A stretch of DNA of 16,097 nucleotides from Sutterella sp. (lineage in GTDB: Bacteria > Pseudomonadota > Gammaproteobacteria > Burkholderiales > Burkholderiaceae_F): the NCBI GenBank assembly GCA_019418235.1, contig DYCH01000046.1:1-16097 (forward strand), in the 5' to 3' direction. Below the pieces are notes generated by a model. The model was given only the letters and a program-made list of their open reading frames with translations, did not search any database and had not been told where the DNA came from. A program made the position numbers and the translations under genes. Every line of letters begins with the position of its first letter. Position 1 is the stretch's first letter. Shown here piece by piece: positions 7,036 to 14,726 of the stretch.

Positions 7036-8850
7036 TTAATCGATATTAACCAAACTGTGAGCGTAAACATTGCGTTGACGTTGAAGGGCTTCGCTCCAAA
7101 ACTGTTGTTCTGTGCGAACTGCAGTTGGCATTTGGATGAGATTGAGCCAACTCAAAGGCGAAGTCCAGCGTTTCATTGACGACTTCAACGTAGCACTCAG
7201 CGAAACAGAAGCATCACTAAAGAAGACAACTGGGCTTGTTGCAGGCAATTTTGCTAATTGACGTGCTTCTGCGATTGCATCATCAAAGTACCCAAGACGA
7301 TCCACTAAATGATTTTGAAGGGCTTGCTCACCCGTCCATACACGACCTTGAGCAACGGTTTGAACTTTCGCTACGGTCAATTTTCTGGACTTAGCAACCA
7401 AATTGGTAAAGTCCCCGTACGTTCGAGCGACATTTTGGGTCAAGATATCTTCAAGACGTGGATCCAACGCACGGATGGACTTGTCCGCCCCGGCAAGCCA
7501 CGTCGTGGAAACACTGCCTTGTCCAATTTTTGCTAACGACAACGTCTTTTCAAAGGTGGGCGTCAAACCAAACACCCCAATGGAACCGGTGATGGTGGTG
7601 GGCGAAGCAATGACCTTTGTTCCGCCCATGCTGATCCAATAGCCACCCGAGGCAGCAACATCCCCCATGCTAATTACAACGGGCTTGCCGGCCTTTTTAA
7701 TGCGTTCTAGCCCATGTCGAATGTATTCGCTAGCAACGGCGGAACCGCCTGGAGAATTAATGCGGAAAACAACGGCTTTGACATTGGGATCTTCACGAAT
7801 CAAATCCAGTTGTTGGGTAATAGATTCGGCGCCGATAATACCGGGCTCGGATTCACCATCGAGGATTTGACCGTCTGCAATCACGATAGCAACACTTTGG
7901 GGAGCTACGTCAACGGGCATTTCCGGTGCGTAGTCAAGATAGGAGATCAAAGCGGCTTTAACACTTTTATCTTTTCCAAGTTTGGACTCAATGAAGGCCA
8001 CCATTTCATCGTAGGTTTTAAGACCATCAATGAAGTTGGCGTTTAGCGCTGTTTGGGCCATATCACCGCGATTATTTCGTACGGTTTCTGGCAACGAGTC
8101 AATATAGTTTTTGATACTGCCGGGGATAAGACCGCGAGAGCGTTCAATATCCGTTGATAAATGCGTCCAAGCGTTATTTAGCCAAGTTCTTTCACCTTCA
8201 ATCCACACGTCTGATGGTGCGTTGTTGGTAAAAGTTTCTGGGTAACTCTTATAGGCACCCGCTTTAAAAACATGAACATTAACGCCCAGGCTCTTTAATA
8301 AATCACCATAGTAAAGGCGATTGGAGCTTAAGCCTTTGATGCTGACTTCTCCCATGGGGTGCATGTAGATTTCACGGGCGTGAGAGGCGATGGCATATTG
8401 AGTTTGTGAAAAATGCGAACCCCATGCCCAAACAGGTTTACCGCTTTGCTTAAATTGATCAATACCGCGTCCGAGCTCTTTCAGAGAAGCAAGACCAACA
8501 CGATCTAACTTATCGAGTTTGAGAAAGACACCCTTAATCATCGGATCGCGTTTGGCTTTATCTAACGCCCCTAAAACGTCATGTAATGCTGTTTCTTGAG
8601 GTTCTTCGCCCGCAAGCAAGGTCATGGGTAAGGAGGCGGGTTCGGCTTGTTCAACAATGCTGCCTTTTAAATCAAGAACCAAGATACTATTGGCCGGTAG
8701 TGGTGAGGTGCTCTTAAAAGCGACTCCCAAACCGATGACAATGCCAATGACGACCGCGACTTGAATCGTTCGCCACAAAAAGCGAAGAACGAATAAGCAT
8801 GCCCAGTCAATGGCATTAAAAAATTTTTTGATCCACTTGAAAATAAACAA
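7036..8850 (-). CDS. sppA: Signal peptide peptidase SppA, 67-kDa type (S49 family)
   Basis: SppA is a membrane-anchored serine protease that degrades cleaved signal peptides. The 604 residues match the long, duplicated-domain form (E. coli about 618). A transmembrane anchor spans about 30-46 after a basic N-terminus. The catalytic Ser/Lys dyad is visible: Lys201 in VFKAGAYKSYPE in the first half and Ser370 in INSPGGSAVASEYI in the second. The frame starts at a TTG codon (8850) preceded by GAGG five bases upstream. An in-frame stop lies seven codons upstream, and the first downstream ATG (about residue 76) would remove the anchor, so TTG is taken as the start. It follows the HAD gene by 26 bases and is probably co-transcribed with it. 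Confidence 0.93.
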   Translation of the reverse strand: MFIFKWIKKFFNAIDWACLFVLRFLWRTIQVAVVIGIVIGLGVAFKSTSPLPANSILVLDLKGSIVEQAEPASLPMTLLAGEEPQETALHDVLGALDKAKRDPMIKGVFLKLDKLDRVGLASLKELGRGIDQFKQSGKPVWAWGSHFSQTQYAIASHAREIYMHPMGEVSIKGLSSNRLYYGDLLKSLGVNVHVFKAGAYKSYPETFTNNAPSDVWIEGERTWLNNAWTHLSTDIERSRGLIPGSIKNYIDSLPETVRNNRGDMAQTALNANFIDGLKTYDEMVAFIESKLGKDKSVKAALISYLDYAPEMPVDVAPQSVAIVIADGQILDGESEPGIIGAESITQQLDLIREDPNVKAVVFRINSPGGSAVASEYIRHGLERIKKAGKPVVISMGDVAASGGYWISMGGTKVIASPTTITGSIGVFGLTPTFEKTLSLAKIGQGSVSTTWLAGADKSIRALDPRLEDILTQNVARTYGDFTNLVAKSRKLTVAKVQTVAQGRVWTGEQALQNHLVDRLGYFDDAIAEARQLAKLPATSPVVFFSDASVSLSATLKSSMKRWTSPLSWLNLIQMPTAVRTEQQFWSEALQRQRNVYAHSLVNID

Positions 8851-8876
8851 GATGACCTCGATAACAAACTAACGGA

Positions 8877-9632
8877 TTAATTATAGGGGTTTAAGAATCC
8901 GATTCGGCGACGTTTTGTGACGTTTGGTCGCACTTTGTTAATGACCCTTGGAATATCACGAAGGTGACTAATTTGCGCATCGACATAGTCAATGGTTCTA
9001 GCAACTTTGAGTCCGTGGTGATGCCACCCCTTGCAAAGAACGGTCTGAAAACCGATCGATTTCGCTACTCGGAGGTTATTTAAACTGTCATCGATTAAAC
9101 AGACCTCTTGAGGTTTGACTTTGTAGATGGATAGGATTTTTCTTAACATCTGCACAGACGGCTTGGGGCGCCACTGACCAAACACCTTCATGTCTTCAGC
9201 TCGATATTGAGCATCGAAATGGTTCAAAAGATCCAGTTGGTGAAGAATTTTATCGGCAAAGCAATCGGGGGCATTCGTAAAAAGAATCTTTTTGCCCGGG
9301 AGTCTGCTCAATGCGGCACGAGTGTCGCCTGTAGTGCTCACGTTAGAAGTATCTACTTGATGCGTTTGAGTTAGAAACGTATGAGGATCCACACCGTGGA
9401 ACTTCCACAGACCGTAATAGGTCACTCCATAGCGCAACCAATAGCGCAATCGAAGTTCGTTTGCCTCTTCTATACTCAATCCCATATGACGGTGAATGTA
9501 GTCGGTCATCGAAGAGTCAATTTGACTGAACATGTTGGCCGAGGCCGAGTAAAGAGTGTCGTCCATATCAATGAGCCAAATTTTAGGCGTTTTAATATGA
9601 CCGCTGATAATACTGGGTTTAAAGTGACTCAT
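8877..9632 (-). CDS. HAD-superfamily hydrolase, pyrimidine 5'-nucleotidase-like
   Basis: This is a haloacid-dehalogenase-fold phosphatase of 251 residues. All four HAD motifs are present: LIDMDDTLY (nucleophile Asp22, acid/base Asp24), motif II FTNA with Thr119, motif III Lys157 in RPKPS, and motif IV LIDDS with Asp181/Asp182. DMDDTLY plus the helical cap resembles the Pyr-5-nct group (SDT1/YjjG-like nucleotidases); the exact substrate is unproven. A basic tail (KVRPNVTKRRRIGF) ends the protein. The ATG at 9632 lies only a few bases after the T-tract of the terminator for the gene upstream, leaving no room for a normal ribosome-binding site. No alternative ATG, GTG or TTG precedes the catalytic motif. 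sppA follows. Confidence 0.82.
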   Translation of the reverse strand: MSHFKPSIISGHIKTPKIWLIDMDDTLYSASANMFSQIDSSMTDYIHRHMGLSIEEANELRLRYWLRYGVTYYGLWKFHGVDPHTFLTQTHQVDTSNVSTTGDTRAALSRLPGKKILFTNAPDCFADKILHQLDLLNHFDAQYRAEDMKVFGQWRPKPSVQMLRKILSIYKVKPQEVCLIDDSLNNLRVAKSIGFQTVLCKGWHHHGLKVARTIDYVDAQISHLRDIPRVINKVRPNVTKRRRIGFLNPYN

Positions 9633-9635
9633 AAC

Positions 9636-9663
9636 AAAAACGGGAGCCTTGTTGAGGCTCCCG
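9636..9663 (-). terminator. Rho-independent terminator of the FtsK-like gene
   Basis: On the minus strand CGGGAGCC pairs with GGCTCCCG (9656-9663 with 9641-9648) around a 7-nt loop and is followed by TTTTTG (9640-9635). It lies 17 bases after the FtsK-like stop codon and immediately before the HAD start codon. Confidence 0.92.
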
Positions 9664-9680
9664 CAATCAAATAGAAAGAA

Positions 9681-10604
9681 TTAACGATTTTCTGCAACGC
9701 GAATGGCCGTAACCGTGCGTTCAGCATCTTCGTCAGAAAGCCATGGTACCCAGAAGTGTACCGACTTTTCTTCATTTCCCAAAACTGCGATGGCATGTCC
9801 GAGATCACTTAAGCTTTCTGCGCCCTTGATGCCCAAAGCATATTCACTCATTTCGGCCGTGGGTAACTTAAGGGCAATGCGGTTACCGAAGTAATCGCGA
9901 ATTTCCTTAGGTAACACTCGTTCATCGGGCCATTGTGTTGCAAGAATTAAGTGATAGCCGGTACTCCAACCTTTATTGGAAATGGCCTTTAAGGCTGCCA
10001 GCAATTTTGCTCTAAAGTCATCATCAATTAACCAGACTGCGACTTCGTCAATGATCACAAAGGTGCGCATGATGCGCTTTTTGAGTCCCAAAACATTGTT
10101 GCACTCTTCAAGCGTTTTGACGCCCAATGTTTCAAAGAGCTTTTCATGGGCTTCAATGGACTTAACAATGCTTTCAAGATAGGCTTTAGCGGTTTCGATA
10201 TTGCTTTCTACACGCATTCTGTGAAGGCCTTTTAGGCATTCATAAGACCACCCGCCATTGGGTTCGTACACTTTGATGGCTGCCAAGTCCGGCGTATTCG
10301 TAATGGCAATATCCAAAATAAGATTTTTAATGAGAGACGTTTTACCAGAACCTGTCATCCCCGTAATGAGTGTGTAGGGGGCGTGAGCGGCATAGCCTTG
10401 GAAGGCAGATTCAAAATTGAGATAAACAAGGTCATCTTTTTCTGCCGTTCGACCCAGAACAAACGAATAATTCCCATTGGACTGATTGCGATTGATTTTG
10501 CGCTCGTTCCAAATACTCCACATGCTGTCATTGCCCTCACGAGAATGCTTTTCAACGAGAGCTTCGATAGCGGCCTGATAGCGAATGTTTGTCTTATCTA
10601 ACAT
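9681..10604 (-). CDS. Orphan soluble FtsK/SpoIIIE-type ATPase
   Basis: The 307-residue protein contains a single FtsK/SpoIIIE-like motor domain: Walker A GMTGSGKTS (82-90), Walker B TFVIIDE (181-187), ATQWP (222-226, matching the ATQRP of FtsK), and GAESLSDLGHAI (261-272, matching FtsK GAESLLGMGD). There are no membrane segments and no C-terminal DNA-reading gamma domain, so it is not the chromosomal division translocase. The first 75 residues are unrecognised. The frame is open to ATG 10688, but AAGGAATGTGACT places the start at ATG 10604; the longer form would begin inside the neighbouring terminator. Terminators on both sides make it a stand-alone unit. Such free motors occur in mobile elements, plasmids and phages, but no partner gene is present here. 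Role unknown. Confidence 0.8.
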   Translation of the reverse strand: MLDKTNIRYQAAIEALVEKHSREGNDSMWSIWNERKINRNQSNGNYSFVLGRTAEKDDLVYLNFESAFQGYAAHAPYTLITGMTGSGKTSLIKNLILDIAITNTPDLAAIKVYEPNGGWSYECLKGLHRMRVESNIETAKAYLESIVKSIEAHEKLFETLGVKTLEECNNVLGLKKRIMRTFVIIDEVAVWLIDDDFRAKLLAALKAISNKGWSTGYHLILATQWPDERVLPKEIRDYFGNRIALKLPTAEMSEYALGIKGAESLSDLGHAIAVLGNEEKSVHFWVPWLSDEDAERTVTAIRVAENR

Positions 10605-10663
10605 AGTCACATTCCTTAAAAAAGGTCTTTCTTCTATCTTAGTCGCTTTTTTTGTTAGTGCGT

Positions 10664-10696
10664 AAAAAAAGCCTTTGATTGCGGACAATCAAAGGC
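10664..10696 (-). terminator. Rho-independent terminator of the leftward AbgA-like gene
   Basis: A perfect 11-bp stem (10686-10696 with 10671-10681) is capped, on the minus strand, by TCCG, a UNCG-type tetraloop, and followed by seven T residues (10670-10664). It closes the porin/AbgA-like unit. The region between it and ATG 10604 must hold the promoter of the FtsK-like gene; TAAGAT is a weak -10 candidate there. Confidence 0.95.
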
Positions 10697-10733
10697 AAAG
10701 TTCCCATGGCTGTTAACTTTAAGGATTCGATAG

Positions 10734-12011
10734 TTAAGAGTTCAGTCTCTTGATAAGAGCAATCAAAGTGGAAAAACCAATAGGCATGCTTTGTTTATCA
10801 TCTGGGTCAAAGTCAGCCCTATGTTGTCCATTGTGGTCTGCACCATAGTAAAAATGAGCGGCTTTACCGCCGTGTTTTTGGACACGATCCATCAAAATTG
10901 TGACGTCTTCACTACCGCCACGTTCGCTGTAGTAATCAACGTTATTGGAGCCGACAATGACTTTTGCTTCCTCTTCGATAAGTTTGGCTAAGTCTTTGTC
11001 AGGATTCATCGTAAATGCTTGCCCAACCTTACTGATTTGGTACTGAACGTCGAAGGCTTCGGCGTTAGCTTTGACGGCGCGTTTGACTTGGTTGAACATG
11101 TATTGGCACAAGTCATTCGTTGCGCCACGAACTTCCATTTGCATCACGGCATGAACGGGGACAACGTTACGCATTTCACCGGCAACAATTTTCCCGCAAC
11201 TGACCGTGGTTAAGCCGTCGCCGTGTCGCGGGAGACTACCAACCATCACAGCGGTGTGGCAAGCGGCCATCAAGGCATTTCGACCGTCTTGAGGGTTAGC
11301 CACCGAGTGGGCGGGTTGACCGGTGAAGGAAACATCAAATTTGATGGTTGCGTTGTATCCGGGATCCGTGACCGTAATGTGGCCCAAACGAGGCGTACAA
11401 CCAATGTGACTTGCTAAGAAGTAATCGGCATCATCAACGATACCGGTTTCGGCCATGGCAAGAGCACCTCGGGTGCCTTCTTCGGCCGGTTGGAAAAGTA
11501 ACTTGATGGTACCCGTGAGCTCTTCTTGGTGATCAACAATCCAGTGAGCAATGGTTAGGCCGATTGCTGCGTGACAGTCATGTCCGCAAGCGTGCATGAC
11601 ACCATCGTATTCGCTAGCAAAATGTTCTTTACGGGGAATGTGATTAGGGTCTTGTGTTTCGGGGATGTAGAGAGCATCGATGTCAAAACGCAAAACCGTT
11701 GTGGGACCTTTTTTACTGCTGCGCCAAATGCCGACGGCTCCCGTATAACCTTGCATTTCTTCGATTTCTTGAGAGGAAATGCCTGCGGCTAAAGCGCGCT
11801 CAATCCCAAGATTGACTTCTTTTTCATAACGCCCCATAACAAACTCTGGATTGATGGCTTGCTTTCCCTTGAGGACTTCAAAACCAAGTTCTTTGAGTCG
11901 TCTGATGATTAGGGCAGTTGTACGAAACTCTGTCCAACCCGTTTCAGGTTTGGCATGGAAATCTCGACGAATTTTGACCATTTCGTCACGGTATTGAGTT
12001 GCGACATTCAT
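10734..12011 (-). CDS. AbgA-like M20 family amidohydrolase (leftward copy)
   Basis: M20 enzymes of this type hydrolyse an amide bond between an acyl or aryl group and an amino acid using two metal ions; E. coli AbgA splits p-aminobenzoyl-glutamate with AbgB. The 425 residues include FDIDAL (109-113), MHACGHD (139-145), QPAEEGTRG (174-182), SHIG (201-204), GGSED (365-369) and His397 in GQHRADF, so the metal and catalytic residues look complete. The early segment NPEFVMGRYEKEVNLGIERAL (about 54-73) matches an insertion typical of AbgA rather than general M20D hydrolases. The lid segment AHSVANPQDGRN differs from AHAGANPEDGRS in the paralogue. It follows the porin by 66 bases, separated by a 13-bp hairpin. 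No signal peptide, so cytoplasmic. The substrate is inferred. Confidence 0.87.
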   Translation of the reverse strand: MNVATQYRDEMVKIRRDFHAKPETGWTEFRTTALIIRRLKELGFEVLKGKQAINPEFVMGRYEKEVNLGIERALAAGISSQEIEEMQGYTGAVGIWRSSKKGPTTVLRFDIDALYIPETQDPNHIPRKEHFASEYDGVMHACGHDCHAAIGLTIAHWIVDHQEELTGTIKLLFQPAEEGTRGALAMAETGIVDDADYFLASHIGCTPRLGHITVTDPGYNATIKFDVSFTGQPAHSVANPQDGRNALMAACHTAVMVGSLPRHGDGLTTVSCGKIVAGEMRNVVPVHAVMQMEVRGATNDLCQYMFNQVKRAVKANAEAFDVQYQISKVGQAFTMNPDKDLAKLIEEEAKVIVGSNNVDYYSERGGSEDVTILMDRVQKHGGKAAHFYYGADHNGQHRADFDPDDKQSMPIGFSTLIALIKRLNS

Positions 12012-12035
12012 GATTGAAGTCTCTTATGAAGTTGT

Positions 12036-12067
12036 GTGTAGCAAATGCATTAAAGCATTTGCTACAC
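12036..12067 (-). promoter_or_regulatory. 13-bp intercistronic hairpin between porin and AbgA-like gene
   Basis: GTGTAGCAAATGC (12036-12048) pairs perfectly with GCATTTGCTACAC (12055-12067) around a 6-nt loop. On the transcribed strand it is followed by ACAACTTCAT, not a T-tract, so it is unlikely to be a full intrinsic terminator. It may protect the porin mRNA 3' end or attenuate read-through, lowering hydrolase expression relative to porin. Confidence 0.6.
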
Positions 12068-12077
12068 GGCAGAACAA

Positions 12078-13223
12078 TTAGAAGTTGTGCGTAATACCTA
12101 CGAGAGCAGTGTATTTTTCATCCCATTGTTCGAGGGCAGCGATTTCGTCTTCATTCTTCGTAGCGTTAGCAACGAGATAAAGTTGGGTGCGCTTAGAGAG
12201 CTTGTGTTCAACACCGGCGCTTAAGCGATGACGGCTACCATCAACGGTCGTGCCATTGGACATTTCTTTTTCGCCATCAAAGTAGGCGTAAGAACCGATA
12301 AGCGTCGTGGGACCGGCAACCTTCCAACGGAAACCGGTGATGTAAACCATGGCATCAACGCCATTGGCTTCTGCAGCCTTGTCTTCTGCCGTACCAGCTT
12401 CGTTAAGCGTACGGTTTTGAGAACGCCAGAAGCTCATCGTGCGCCAATCTTTCATGTATTGAGCACCCAAGTACACGTAGAGGGCTTCGGTCATGGCGTA
12501 ACGCATACCCATTTGCACTTCGATAGAGTCTTCACGAACAGAGTTCGAGCCAACGTTACCCCACATGATCGTAGAAGCACCCAAAGAGGCATTCAAACGA
12601 TCATCAGCATAGGTAATCAAGGCTGCGGCAACACGATCGTTGTTACCGGTACCCGTGACTTCGTCACCAGCCGTTTGGAAGGAGTACGTGGCACCCACTT
12701 GCCAACCGGCGATGCGGGGAGAGTAGTAGGTGATAGCGTTATCAACACGACTGTCGGTAGCAAAAATGCCGGAAATCGTGAAGTCGCCCGTGTAACCGGT
12801 TTCAAACGGGTCAAAATAAGCAAGACCGCGAGCATACGGAGAGTTCGTGGACGTGACGGTACCCATGCGGCCAAAGCCTAATTCACCGTATTGCTTAGAT
12901 TGCAATGCCAAAATAGAACGACGACCGAAGGCTTTACCGGAAATCGTATCTTTACCGGTGTCAAGGTCAAAACCGTTTTCTAAGTAACCACGAACGGACA
13001 AATCATCGCTGATTCTTTCTCGGATATTGATGCCCCAACGGGAACCGCCATTGGTCATTTGATATTGCGTTTTGGCTTTTGCACCGCCGGAGAAGTGATT
13101 AACTTCGATGCCGACGTCGGCTTTACCGTAAATTTCAACGTCAGCAGCCAAAGCAGAGCCAACGCAACCCATGCCGAATAAGGTACCCACCAAAAGGGTG
13201 GTTGTAGTTTTAATTTGTAACAT
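12078..13223 (-). CDS. Gram-negative general porin (Burkholderiales OmpC-like, Porin_4 type)
   Basis: This outer-membrane beta-barrel should form a trimeric channel for small hydrophilic solutes. A Sec signal peptide is evident (basic MLQIK, a hydrophobic core, SALA cleavage near residue 26), and the mature protein begins ADVEIYGKADVGIEV, a typical first strand for these porins. GGSRWGI, ALQSKQYGELGFGRM and repeated alternating hydrophobic strands follow, and the protein ends in the BAM-recognised terminal phenylalanine (ALVGITHNF). The frame extends to ATG 13271, but ATG 13223 gives a clean signal peptide and 381 residues. It heads a unit with the AbgA-like gene and diverges from the DcuC-type gene, suggesting a link to uptake of the hydrolase substrate. 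Porin selectivity cannot be read. Confidence 0.93.
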   Translation of the reverse strand: MLQIKTTTTLLVGTLFGMGCVGSALAADVEIYGKADVGIEVNHFSGGAKAKTQYQMTNGGSRWGINIRERISDDLSVRGYLENGFDLDTGKDTISGKAFGRRSILALQSKQYGELGFGRMGTVTSTNSPYARGLAYFDPFETGYTGDFTISGIFATDSRVDNAITYYSPRIAGWQVGATYSFQTAGDEVTGTGNNDRVAAALITYADDRLNASLGASTIMWGNVGSNSVREDSIEVQMGMRYAMTEALYVYLGAQYMKDWRTMSFWRSQNRTLNEAGTAEDKAAEANGVDAMVYITGFRWKVAGPTTLIGSYAYFDGEKEMSNGTTVDGSRHRLSAGVEHKLSKRTQLYLVANATKNEDEIAALEQWDEKYTALVGITHNF

Positions 13224-13430
13224 ATACAAAGTTCCAAGAGAAAGAGTTGTGCACAAAAAGGCGATATTCATTATTCCGTGATGAGTTTTTTCTGTCCGTT
13301 AGGAATTTCCGCACGTTCGTCAACAGATAACAGTTAACTGATATATGAGATGGCGCTATTCCTAATGTCGTCTTTGGTGAGTGGTTTGTAAGATGTAACC
13401 TCTCGCTCGTGTGTTCTTGGAGGAACATTT
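13224..13430. promoter_or_regulatory. Divergent control region with nested dyads (porin / DcuC-type gene)
   Basis: The 207-base gap must carry promoters for both directions. An 8-bp inverted repeat, TTAGGAAT (13299-13306) and ATTCCTAA (13358-13365), surrounds a 10-bp palindrome CAGTTAACTG (13331-13340) lying almost at its centre, an arrangement that could be a looping or two-site operator. Toward the porin, TTGACG (13323-13318) is a good -35 match with no strong -10. Toward the transporter a strong Shine-Dalgarno GGAGGA sits at 13419-13424. No regulator gene is adjacent and no known operator is recognised. Confidence 0.35.
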
Positions 13431-14693
13431 ATGTCAATCACGTTTTGGGTCGCTTTGGTCATTATTGCCGCGACGATTTACGCCCTTGTAAAGCGCTACG
13501 AAACTCGTTTAGTGCTCTTTACTGCGGGTCTTTTAATGTGTTTAGTTACGTTGGATCCGATGGCGGCTTTAAATCAGTTCGCCAAGTCGATGACGACCGG
13601 TAACTTGATTCAATCCATCTGTTCTGCCATGGGTTTTGCTTTCTTGGTGAGCTACACCAAGGCTGATATCCATTTGGTGCAATTGTTGACGCGCCCGATG
13701 CGCTCTTTAGGGATTTTTGTTATTCCCTGCTGCGCTCTCTTAACGACTGTTATTAATGCTGCTATTCCGTCTGCTGCAGGTTGTGCTGCTGCCGTGGGTG
13801 CAACGTTGATTCCGTTGATGATTCGCTCCGGCATCTCTCCTGCCGCCGCTGCCGCTGCTGTTTTGGCCGGTACCTACGGTTCTAACTTTAATCCTGGTGG
13901 TGCTCACCCGGTGATGATTTCCGGTATGGCCGGTATCGAACCGATGGAATTCATTATTCAAAACGCTCCGATTTTTGCCACGTTGAGTGTCATTGGCGCT
14001 GTCATGATCACCGTTGTGGCTTTTGTTTTGAAGGATCATAAGAGTTCTGCTTCTGCCGAAGGTATTGAAACGGACGCCACGGGCGGTATCGAAAAGGTCA
14101 ACGTTTTGTTTGCCTTTGCTCCGATGTTGCCGTTGATCATTTTGCTTTTGGGCAATACTTGCGTTCCTGCCATCAAGATGGGTGTTGCACAAGCCATGTT
14201 GATCGGTGTGATTTACACGATGATTGTCACGCGTGCCGATCCTCAAGAATGCTTCCGTAAGTTCTTCGATGGTGCCGGTAAGGGTTACGGTAATGTGTTG
14301 GGTATCATCATCGCTGCCGGTGTTTTCGCTTGTGGTTTGCGTGAAACGGGCGTGGTTGACGCTTTGATTGAAGCGTTGAAGAATTCCAGCGAATATGCTC
14401 GTATTGGTGGTGCTGGTGGTACGTTCGTAATGGCTGTTTTAACGGGTTCCGGTGACGCTGCAACGTTTGCCTTTAACGAAGCTGTGACGCCGCACGCTCC
14501 TGAATTGGGCTTGAGCATTGTTGAATTGGGTAACCTCGCTATGTGCGGTGCTCAATTGGGTCGTACGATGAGTCCGATTGCCGGTGTCGTGATTTTGCTG
14601 TCCGGTATGGCTCGTGTTTCTCCGATCGATTTGGTCAAGAGAACCGCTGTCCCGATGATCACGGCATGGCTTGCCTTGGTGATTTTCTTCTAA
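13431..14693 (+). CDS. DcuC-family (IT superfamily) inner-membrane transporter
   Basis: The 420-residue protein is strongly hydrophobic with roughly a dozen predicted membrane segments in two halves joined by a charged loop (about 200-222). The first half has IPSAAGCAAAVGATLIPLMIRSGISPAAAAAA (about 112-143), the second TGSGDAATFAFNEAVTPHAPELG (about 338-360) and GRTMSPIAGV (377-386). These are the re-entrant-loop style motifs of DcuC C4-dicarboxylate carriers and relatives. It is a little shorter than E. coli DcuC (about 461). A strong GGAGGA ribosome-binding site sits six bases before the ATG. The AbgA-like hydrolase follows by 33 bases, so the cargo is more likely an acidic amide such as an acyl- or aryl-amino acid than plain fumarate or succinate. 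That is inference from context. Confidence 0.82.
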   Translation: MSITFWVALVIIAATIYALVKRYETRLVLFTAGLLMCLVTLDPMAALNQFAKSMTTGNLIQSICSAMGFAFLVSYTKADIHLVQLLTRPMRSLGIFVIPCCALLTTVINAAIPSAAGCAAAVGATLIPLMIRSGISPAAAAAAVLAGTYGSNFNPGGAHPVMISGMAGIEPMEFIIQNAPIFATLSVIGAVMITVVAFVLKDHKSSASAEGIETDATGGIEKVNVLFAFAPMLPLIILLLGNTCVPAIKMGVAQAMLIGVIYTMIVTRADPQECFRKFFDGAGKGYGNVLGIIIAAGVFACGLRETGVVDALIEALKNSSEYARIGGAGGTFVMAVLTGSGDAATFAFNEAVTPHAPELGLSIVELGNLAMCGAQLGRTMSPIAGVVILLSGMARVSPIDLVKRTAVPMITAWLALVIFF

Positions 14694-14726
14694 CCATTTG
14701 AGTAAAACACTGTAAAAGGTAAGAAA

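Noticed and set aside
10605..10688. Longer N-terminus of the FtsK-like protein from ATG 10688
   Set aside because: It would begin inside the terminator hairpin of the neighbouring gene, while ATG 10604 has a good ribosome-binding site.
13224..13271. Longer porin from ATG 13271
   Set aside because: Adding 16 residues would bury the clean signal peptide that begins at ATG 13223.
13740..14246. 168-codon open frame antisense to the DcuC-type gene
   Set aside because: Low-complexity Arg/Asn/His/Gln-rich translation typical of an antisense shadow; no ribosome-binding site or homology is apparent. The same applies to the 217-codon frame antisense to the porin and the 155-codon frame antisense to metK.
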